Shown in pieces: positions 56,556 through 64,000 of a DNA stretch of 64,000 bases (the stretch's first letter is position 1; each line of letters opens with the position of its first letter). This DNA comes from Anaspis maculata (Eukaryota; Arthropoda; Insecta; Coleoptera; Scraptiidae), in contig OX421966.1 in assembly GCA_949128115.1 (NCBI GenBank), positions 54,867,416 through 54,931,415 on the forward strand, given 5' to 3'. Under the pieces are notes generated by a model. That model ran no database searches, was not told where the DNA came from, and saw only the letters and a program-made list of their open reading frames with translations. Both the position numbers and the translations under genes were made by a program.

Positions 56556-57458
56556 ATGAAGCGCGCTTTTGTTCTGGCCGTGCTGGTCCTGGTGGAAATC
56601 CCGGCCCTCTTCATCGAAGATGCCAATTACTCGTTCAAAAAGGGCGAACCCTACCCGGAGCCTTTCGCCGGCATACCGTACGAGCTGATCTTGACCAATC
56701 TCACCGGTGCAATTTACGAAGATTCGCTCAGCCAGCTGCCCAGCTGCCAAAAGCTGGAGATTTACGACAGCGTCCTCGGCGAGATCGAGGACGGCGGCTT
56801 GTGCTCGGAACACTTGCGCGAGCTCTGCATGGAAAACAACGTCCTGCCTGCCATTTCCGGGAATGTTTTCGTGAACTGTTCAAAATTGGAGACGTTGGAT
56901 TTGCGGGACAACAGCGTGACGCTCGACGAAGACGCGTTTGCCCATCTGGCAAAACTCAAAGAGCTGATTTTGGTCGACGAACACGTCACGGTCATTTCGC
57001 GGAGGTTGTTGCAGAACCTCACTTCGCTGGACAGTTTGAAGTTGTACTTGAAGCGGTTGAGCGTCATCGAAACTGGCGCTTTGGACAACCTGCAGCTACT
57101 GAGTTCGTTGTTTTTGACCGGGAGTCCTGGGTTGAGGAGCATCGACGGAGTTTTTCTCAAGCTTGCCAAGCTGGAGAAGTTGAAGCTGGCGTACAACGGG
57201 CTGGAGACGTTTCCTTGGGACGATTTGAGGGCGGTTCCCAGGTTGAGTCATCTCGATATTGAGGGAAATTCCGTGAAGAAGATCCAGAGTGAACTGGTGG
57301 TGAAGTACTTGATCAATTTGAGGTACTTTAATATCCGGAATAATTCAGTTTCTTGTGTGGATTCCTTGGGAGTTGGTGCGGTGATCAACAGGGGGTTGAA
57401 AATAGAAGTGAAGTTTGATAGACAGTGCGAGAAGAACGGAACAAAACTGGGTCTGTGA
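56556..57458 (+). CDS. Secreted LRR protein B, 300 residues
   Basis: Starts at the first in-frame ATG; the frame upstream to 56421 is open but contains no ATG and overlaps the likely start site. Residues 1-20 (MKRAFVLAVLVLVEIPALFI) are a clear signal peptide. About nine degenerate LRRs follow from residue 45 to 265 (for example LETLDLRDNSV, LKELILVDEHV, LEKLKLAYNGL, LSHLDIEGNSV, LRYFNIRNNSV). A cap with SCVDS and QCEKNG Cys residues closes the domain. Six N-glycosylation sequons and no later membrane segment point to secretion. The protein is paralogous to LRR A (32327-41750): the EDG.LC segment, the FPW.DL segment and both C-terminal Cys correspond. Its coding region has no intron, unlike A. 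Role and ligand unknown; LRRs usually bind proteins. Confidence 0.9.
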   Translation: MKRAFVLAVLVLVEIPALFIEDANYSFKKGEPYPEPFAGIPYELILTNLTGAIYEDSLSQLPSCQKLEIYDSVLGEIEDGGLCSEHLRELCMENNVLPAISGNVFVNCSKLETLDLRDNSVTLDEDAFAHLAKLKELILVDEHVTVISRRLLQNLTSLDSLKLYLKRLSVIETGALDNLQLLSSLFLTGSPGLRSIDGVFLKLAKLEKLKLAYNGLETFPWDDLRAVPRLSHLDIEGNSVKKIQSELVVKYLINLRYFNIRNNSVSCVDSLGVGAVINRGLKIEVKFDRQCEKNGTKLGL

Positions 57459-58543
57459 TTTAGCTTTTCAATTCGTGAGATATTTTCATATTATTTATTG
57501 GTTATTGTTATTATCAAGTAGTATATTGAATGAAGCTATATTAGCTGTCCTTCCGAGTTATTTACAAACAGCTCATTCGGCACTCCTTGCACCAATTAAA
57601 TTTTGCTTGATTAATGCCTTCACAAATCCCGACTTTCGCTGTCCAAAATAGATAATGGAAAGTAGGTAGGTACCTAGGTATATGATATTAAGAAATTCGG
57701 GGCTTGAGAAACCGAGTAAGAAACTGTGTTTTTGAGGGAAATGTCATCTCAGTTTTGAAGGGTCAAAGGAGCACAGTGACAGTAGAATGCTGGTCTTGGT
57801 CTTGGTCGAGGTCTTGGTAGTCTAGAGATGTCTGCAAATCAGGTTTTCACTCGGGTTTTTATCCTGGTTTCGATCTTGAGTATCTGTCAAATCTTGGTGT
57901 TACTACGATCTTGTTATTAATACCTACCTATCCATTTGATGAAAGCGTCTGGAAAACTTTTTTATTGAAACACTTATTTTTCTAAAGAAGAAAATCAAAG
58001 AACAAAAAAAACACGATACAAGATAAATGACCGCAAAAATGATTTGAAGCCTTAATCAGTCCTGGATGATGCAGCAAGTTGAAATGGATAACCCTCAGTG
58101 GTGACCTCCAGAGCATAAAAAACCGGATGTGTCGAGTTTTTTCAAAGACTTTACCCGAACACTTTGGAGTGATCATACTTTCATCATAAAGTAATATACC
58201 TAAATAAATATTTGTTTTTTACTAACATCAACATACACAACATGATACATTGAAACCACCTACCTATCCTACTAGTAATCCATTGGCGTAATAATCGACA
58301 AAATACGAATCGTGCTTTGTATTTAATTCGGATTAAATGTTTTAAGTTCTGCAAACGACAACTATCAACCACTCGAAGATGAGACCCGATTTTGGACAAA
58401 ACGCAAAACACTTTTGAACTTTAAAAGTGCACCAGATGTCATTACCTGACAGTCATCTAGCAGGTTTGTCACTTTTATTTTGGTTCGCGTGTAGGTAGTG
58501 GTTCGTATAATGGCGCCGACTTGTAACATCACGAGGATTCACT
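57459..58543. other. No gene recognised
   Basis: 3' flank of LRR gene B; no AATAAA close to the stop. A short 'tcttggtc' run lies near 57790. Frames on the minus strand have no recognisable domains. Confidence 0.4.
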
Positions 58544-58673
58544 TGTAACACCCACAATTATTATCTTTTTTTTTGAACTCCCCGAAATTCATTAAGAAGT
58601 GGCGCGATAAGGCCGGTTCTCTTTTTTCCTATCCATTTATTTCAACTTTCCGGTGCAAAAATTGAACGTTACA
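58544..58673 (-). repeat. 3' LTR of gypsy element 3
   Basis: 130 bp, TGTAAC...GTTACA, about 87% alike to 61775-61906 by eye. On the minus strand a polypurine tract (AAAGGGGGAGT, 58684-58674) abuts it, as expected for a 3' LTR. Confidence 0.75.
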
Positions 58674-58850
58674 ACTCCCCCTTTGTTGGAAGACGTGAAC
58701 CTCACCAGGTTCTTGTCAACATCCCGCCAAACTAAACTTAACTTGGAATCCAAAGCAAATTAAAACCGAAAGTAAGACCACGAAAAGTAAAAAAAAGAAA
58801 AAATCTAAGAAGAAAACACTGATCGGCAAGTAAACAGAATATCTCCTCAC

Positions 58851-61109
58851 TCAAGTTTCTTCTGTCTCCGAGTATGGCTTCAAGTCCTTGAAATGCCAGG
58901 TGCCTTTCAAGTGCCCGGACTCATCTTCTAGCTCCCAAGTCCATGGTGAAACCTTTTTCCGCGCAACAAATGGACCAATAAACTTGGGTGCCAATTTTGA
59001 TGTGAAATCCTTGGCTTTGTCCGATACGACATAGTTCCGCCTCCATACTTTTCCACCCAACTGGATAGTTGCGGATCGTCGCCTTAGATCATACCGACCT
59101 TTCTGTTGAATTTCCGCTCTTTTCAACCGTGCTTTCAACTCTAAAAATAACTTTCGGAAGACCTCACCACGACTGGGTTCTGCATCATCCTCTTCTATGA
59201 TCAATCCGACTGGATCTACGTCTCCTTTCATTTTCATTCCACGTTCGTGGTTGATGGAGTATGGAGTAAGTCGAGTAGTCTCCTGTACTTGGGTTCGAAT
59301 AGCGCAAGCGATCCCAGGCAGATTTCGATCCCATAGCTTTCGATACTCCAACGTAACACTGCAACATTGTGCCGATAATCTTGTTCAGACGCTCCGTAGG
59401 GTTGGCTTGGGGTGGTAATCAGCAGTGAACGAGATCTTGAATCTGTATCTTTCTGCTAGACCGCTGAAAAGTTTGCTGCGAAATTGAACACCATTATCTG
59501 TGATAAGAATCTGTGGCACCCAAAAAGTCAATAACAGGAGTTCCCCAACGTTGGCACAAACCACCTTGGCAGTTGCCTCACGAATGGGCACGATAACTGG
59601 GTATTTGCTGAACCAATCCATCAACACCAAGATACAGGGTGTTTCCAAAATGGTGTTACAAACTTCTAGGGGAGATTCCCCATCAAAAATGGACAAGGAA
59701 AATATATACCATTGATGTCCTAAAATGCTCAGTTGAAAAGTTACAGGGTGTTCAAGTTGACTTTTTAAAACTGATTTTTTGACATAAGTTTTGAACCGTT
59801 TAACCGATTTTGTTCAAGCTCTCACCAAAGTTAACTGAAATAAGTCTCTATCGAATAATAGTAACGTGTTGGAGAAAGAAGTTCAGGGGCGTAGATAATG
59901 GGGGCTGTCCTCATATTTCCCCCCCTATTTTTTACACCCCTAGCTATTTTCCCAAATTGTTCTTATTTTTTCATTCTACGTTCAATTTAGAGAAAAAAGT
60001 TACTCCTGCAAAATTTTGATTAGAGGCTTCGTTTTTGAGATATCTGAGTTTGAAACTTTGGAAAACATCTCGAAATTGCCACTTTCCAAGGCCAAAAAAT
60101 TAGAATTAAAAAAAACTCATGATTTTTCAGCAGAAATAGGTTCTCTTCAATTTTCTAAGTTGATAAACCACTATTTCCTCTGAGAAACGAGAGCTTTTCA
60201 GGGAAAAAACATTGGGCTCATTGAAAGTGGCAATTTCGAGATGTTTTCCAAAGTTTCAAACTCAGATATCTCAAACACGTAGCCTCTAATCAAAATTTTG
60301 CAGGAGTAACTTTTTTCTCTAAATTGAACGTAGAATAAAAAAATAAGAACAATTTGGGAAAATAGCTAGGGGTGTAAAGAATAGGGGGGGAAATATGAGG
60401 ACAGCCCCCATTATCTACGCCCCTGAACTTTTTTCTCCAACACGTTACTATTATTCGATAGAGACTTATTTCAGTTAAATTTGGTGAGAACTTGAACCAA
60501 ATCGGTTAAACGGTTCAAAACTTATGTCAAAAAATCAGTTTTGAAAAGTCAACTTGAACACCCTGTAACTTTTCAACTGAGCATTTTAGGACATCAAAGA
60601 TATATATTTTCCTTGTCCATTTTTGATGGGGAATCTCCCCTAGAAGTTTGTAACACCATTTTGGAAATACCCTGTATATTTGTTTCCCTTGCTGGATCTT
60701 GGGAAGGGTCCCATCAGGTCACATGACACAATTTGCCATGGTCGCTCAGCTATCCGGTCCGCAACCATCAGTTCCGCTCGTGTCCGTTGCTCCGGTTTGT
60801 TACTACCGCACACTCGACATTGGCGAACGTAAGTTTGAACGTCACTACGCATTTTAGGTCAAAAGTATTTTGTAGACAGCCGCGAAAATGTTTTGAAAAC
60901 TCCTGCATGACCTGCTTGAAGCTCATCATGGAATTCGCGAAGTATCCGTCGGCGCTGTGTCTTTGACACCACCACTTTTCCATGTTCATTACCCTGTTGC
61001 AACCCTGTGACGTCGGCCTCAGCAAGACTGCCATCAGCCTGCAAACGCATTTCCGAACGCACCGCTCTGCGCATGTCCTCAACTGCCATAGCCGCAACGT
61101 CGCTGCCAC
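58851..61109 (-). pseudogene. Ty3/gypsy element 3, integrase region of pol, interrupted
   Basis: The minus strand reads the integrase zinc finger (FHDELQAGHAGVFKT near 61000; CRVCGSNK near 60810), then the core. DLMGPFP near 60705 holds the first catalytic Asp, LITDNGVQF (about 59490) the second, and NPTERLN in another frame near 59390 the Glu. The C-terminal domain (LAPKFIGPFVARKKV near 58975) ends HFKDLKPY near 58875. A foldback of 1040 bp sits in the core at 59635-60674 with a TA duplication, and the frames on its two sides agree once it is discounted. A one-base change in a C run near 59400 shifts the frame again. Gag, protease, RT and RNase H are missing between about 61110 and the 5' LTR. 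Inactive. Confidence 0.88.
59635..60674. mobile_element. TA-flanked foldback element (1040 bp) inside gypsy integrase
   Basis: Begins CAGGGTGTTTCCAAAATGG and ends with its inverse, with TA on both sides (59633-59634 and 60675-60676). The arms mirror over almost the whole length, including 'aggggagattccccatca', 'gaccgttcaaaac'-type and 'acgcccctgaactt' blocks. The gypsy reading frame on both sides shows the exact TA target, so the ends are firm. Same group as 26222-26948 and 51509-53226. Confidence 0.92.
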
Positions 61110-61749
61110 CTCATATACTCAATTCGTACACGAGTTGCTCTCGCGACAGCCGATTCACATCAATCTTGAGAGATATGATTCAGAAGAAACACAAAACTGA
61201 AATTGAGAAAAGAAAAAAGCGAGAAGCCGAAAAAACCGTACGATGTACAGTAACCCCTCAAAGGCCTTCCGCGAAACGCTTCCTGTCAGAAAGAAAATCG
61301 CTGACAAAACAATTATCCTCCGGCTTTGCGAAACACCCTGTCAGTTAGCACTCTGTATATTCGTAAGTCACCGTACAACAAATCTGAAAAAAAACGCGTG
61401 TTGTTATCCAATCTATCTGCGCCACCGTGTATACCCAGACACCCTGTATATAACCGAAGGTCAACCCACATACGATAAAAATCAACAGCTATTGTTACTG
61501 TTGCAGCTTTTACTCCTCTTGGCTTTCAGACTCACGCGTAGAAATATCCAAAACTTTGGCGCACAACAGCAGATAGGAATCAGCAAGAAATAATTTTAAA
61601 AAGAAACGATTTAACCTGTGAAAAATCACAAATTTATGCAGTGAACATTCCTGAAAAGTTCAACATCAAATATGAATAGTTACTCAAAATATTCCCGGCT
61701 CAAAACTCTAACTTTCCAACCCTGCAACCCTCAATGTGAGCATTCAATC

Positions 61750-61774
61750 TAGCCCCACGTTGGGTGAAGCCATT
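61750..61774 (-). other. Possible primer-binding region of gypsy element 3
   Basis: Minus strand just after the LTR reads TGGCTTCACCCAACGTGGGG, resembling the TGGCGCCCAACGTGGGGC-type primer sites of gypsy elements. An imperfect match to any tRNA 3' end means low confidence. Confidence 0.4.
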
Positions 61775-61906
61775 CGTTACATCTACAATTATTATCCTTG
61801 TTTTGAACTCCCCAAAATTCATTGAGAAGTGGCGCGAAAAGGCCGGTTCTCTCTTCTTGTCCTATCCATTTATTCCAATTTCCCGGTGCGAAAATTGACC
61901 GTTACA
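61775..61906 (-). repeat. LTR of gypsy element 3, shared or tandem
   Basis: Homologous to 58544-58673. It lies at the 5' side of element 3, but the other side also has a polypurine tract and internal sequence (61907-61960) matching that next to the 58544 LTR. It therefore looks like the middle LTR of a tandem pair. Confidence 0.7.
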
Positions 61907-63072
61907 ACTCCCCCCTCTGTTGGGAGACGTGAACCTCACCAGGTTCTCGTCAACATCCCCTCTTATACTCAACACTTCTTCTTGCTGGTTATCCAAGCTA
62001 CAGATTTCCCGCACAAGAAAACACGGTGTTGAAGTCACGATTTGACACATTGTGCGGATGTTGACCCTCGGAAAAAACACAGGGTGATGAGTTGCTGACG
62101 TCACTGGTCACTGGACTTGAACCACAAGAAAGACGATTATCCCAATCGGATGAAGAAATTCACAAAGCGGGATGAGATAGAACGGTGTGAATCACGCAAA
62201 TTGGAGCCTCGAAGGTGGTGTGAAAATCGGCAGCAAAACACCCACTCTGGAGACTGTAGGTAATAAAAAGAAATTGTAGGTGGCGAAGAAAATAGTGGAC
62301 GCAAAATAGCTCACGAGAAGAGCCTGTAATTTTGTTGTCAATTTCCAGTTTCGAATATAACGAGAAGCGGTAGCTACAAGATGAAAAGACGTCGGTGCTC
62401 GAGCGTAATGAACCGCAATACTTGCGTAGAAAATCGGACCTTTTGGCGGGTACCGTTCCAATAATGAAATTTTGTAGCCGTGGAATCCCAGAAGACCTCT
62501 CTGGTAGGATACTAACAAATCCTTTTGGCTTCAGAAATTTTCAACGCTCTCGGCACGACCTTGAAACTAGCTTCCACTATCTACCCTTTTTTTGAACGTT
62601 ACACACTATAATCAGCTACCTACTATAATCAGCAGCTCAATTCATGAGAGTAGCGTTATGCTCACACCCGTTTTTATCTTTCCAGAACCAGATGACTATG
62701 ACCAAATCGCTGCTTTTCACTTGCTCCCAAGATTGTCAGTTGGATTGTTTCATTAATTTGTAAAGTTGATTGTTATTGAAACCAGACTTTTATTTTAATC
62801 ATTGTTTCACTTTTTGTTTCAAGTAACGATATGCCCATCCGGCATTTCCTGACCAACAGTAATTCATCGTTCTACAGACGCCCAGTTCCTTGTCAAATCT
62901 GATTGATGCAAAGTGTTTTTTTGCAAAAACGCTTCCAAAAACTGATTCTACAGGGTGCGGCGCGGCAGACTGACGGTTTTTTATTCGCTGTAACTTTTGC
63001 GTGGAGATAGCGATTTTCAAATACTGAGGCATTCAAATATCGAAAGCTTTGGATTTATGATGATATGCGTAT
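61907..63072. other. Internal sequence of a second gypsy unit, then unassigned
   Basis: 61907-61960 repeats the region next to the 58544 LTR ('agacgtgaacctcaccagg'). A 'gaacgttaca' near 62596 recalls the LTR terminus and may mark a broken third LTR. Between them a 108-codon minus-strand frame (62192-62518) has no recognisable domain. Nothing else noted to 63072. Confidence 0.4.
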
Positions 63073-63288
63073 TGTTACGAGCGACGATCTCGTACATATT
63101 GGTAAACACTCGATCTTTCTGGATCCTTCCATCCATTAGATCGCAGTGTAGAAGTCTGGAACGATCTGGTGCATTCCAGAGCGTTCGTGTATGTGAAACT
63201 GAAGGGAGACTTCAATGCTCGATCGAGAAAGATCTGTTCATTTTGGCGGAGGCGCCGTTCCAGAACCCGTCAGAATTATACGGGTAAC
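63073..63288 (+). mobile_element. Solo LTR of the gypsy element 2 family
   Basis: Starts TGTTACGAGCGACGA and matches the LTR at 49643-49863 throughout, ending near 'acgggtaacg'. No internal element sequence adjoins on either side. Produced presumably by LTR-LTR recombination. Confidence 0.78.
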
Positions 63289-64000
63289 GTGTGTGATTAT
63301 TCAGGAATGGTCTAGAAATCGCATATGCCGGGCCACTATGGAATTTGCTGGAAGTAGACAAAAAGTTCGGGAACACTATTCGGAGGCCTTATACAGGGTG
63401 GTCCAGGTTTTAGTCGACAAACTTTGCAGGCTGATAGAGGATGAAAAAAGAAGTTGACTTACCTCAAAAAGTTAGTACTGTAACGGTACAACCCCTTTCT
63501 CCTAACCCGTCAGTTGACATTCCGGCGTGATCGTCTAACAAAAGTGTAAACCATACTTAACTGCTGTCTGGCCTCTTACAGTAGATTCACAAACACTGAG
63601 GTGGACTCCGCTAATAGAGCCACCCCTTTTCTTTCACTAACCCTTTCACTGGCTCTGTCAAAGAAAGTGACAGTACGAGAAGCTCCGCTGATAGAGTCCC
63701 ATTCCACTTTTCCCTACGTTGTCAAATTAATTCATAACCGCTTGTTCTTTCATTGATAAGTGACACAAGAGAACAGGTACTAAACAGAGAGATATAACAC
63801 GAAAGTCAACCACAATCCTGTTTATTACAACAAAGTCATAATAGAGAGAAGACAATTGATACACAGGTCCTTAATCCTACCCTAGTCAGTGGGAGATTTC
63901 TTTAAATATCCTATTTTAAATCAAATCACAGTTCTCTAATTAATTAGCGTAATCGGAGTCATACTGACCTCCTCGTGGAAAATGTAACCATGGCATTCGC
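63289..64000. other. No gene recognised
   Basis: A MITE-like end 'acagggtggtccagg' at about 63394 has no partner before the window ends. 'ctccgct.atagag' occurs twice (about 63606 and 63683). No coding frame with a domain. Confidence 0.35.

Overview
The window looks like an AT-rich, repeat-laden insect chromosome segment. Three intact protein-coding genes are visible, each with an arthropod TCAGT initiator just upstream. The rest is dominated by transposon remnants: Jockey/CR1-type retrotransposon pieces, Ty3/gypsy, Penelope-like, hAT, Merlin, and TA-flanked foldbacks ending in CAGGGT...ACCCTG. Beetle (Coleoptera) is my best guess from the density of such foldbacks, but nothing here proves the order.

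Layout. 1-9.2 kb: two copies of a foldback family (706-1745 and 2480-4500, the second carrying a nested 502-bp element), a tRNA-derived SINE (7755-7951) and one copy of a 700-bp dispersed repeat. 10.2-12.2 kb: a decayed Jockey-type element on the minus strand. 12.4-19 kb: small hairpin elements and a 2.2-kb foldback (16242-18448). 19-21 kb: a decayed Ty3/gypsy pol. 21.3-31.8 kb: terminal-inverted-repeat elements, retrotransposon scraps, a GC-rich non-coding island (22.8-23.6 kb) and a Penelope-like foldback (29232-30366) encoding a GIY-YIG endonuclease piece with hammerhead-like motifs in both arms.

32.3-41.8 kb is one minus-strand gene for a secreted leucine-rich-repeat (LRR) protein. It has two exons (41750-41396 and 32745-32327) that join in phase, separated by an 8.65-kb intron packed with a hAT element (perfect 8-bp target duplication), several MITEs and two satellite arrays. 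42-50 kb holds a solo LTR, a strongly diverged 47-bp tandem array, a CR1/Jockey RT scrap, and a Merlin transposase pseudogene interrupted by an internally deleted gypsy element. 50491-51207 (minus) is an intronless gene for a membrane-anchored acidic protein with a PPPPY motif. 51.5-56.3 kb contains foldbacks, one with a hammerhead-like element inserted in it (12-bp target duplication). 56556-57458 (plus) is a second secreted LRR protein, paralogous to the first but without an intron in its coding region. 58.5-63.3 kb is a deleted gypsy element with its LTRs, a foldback inserted in its integrase, and a solo LTR of the family seen at 49.6 kb.

The two LRR genes are probably a local tandem family of secreted proteins. 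No pathway can be assigned to the membrane protein. No rRNA, genuine tRNA or CRISPR was found.
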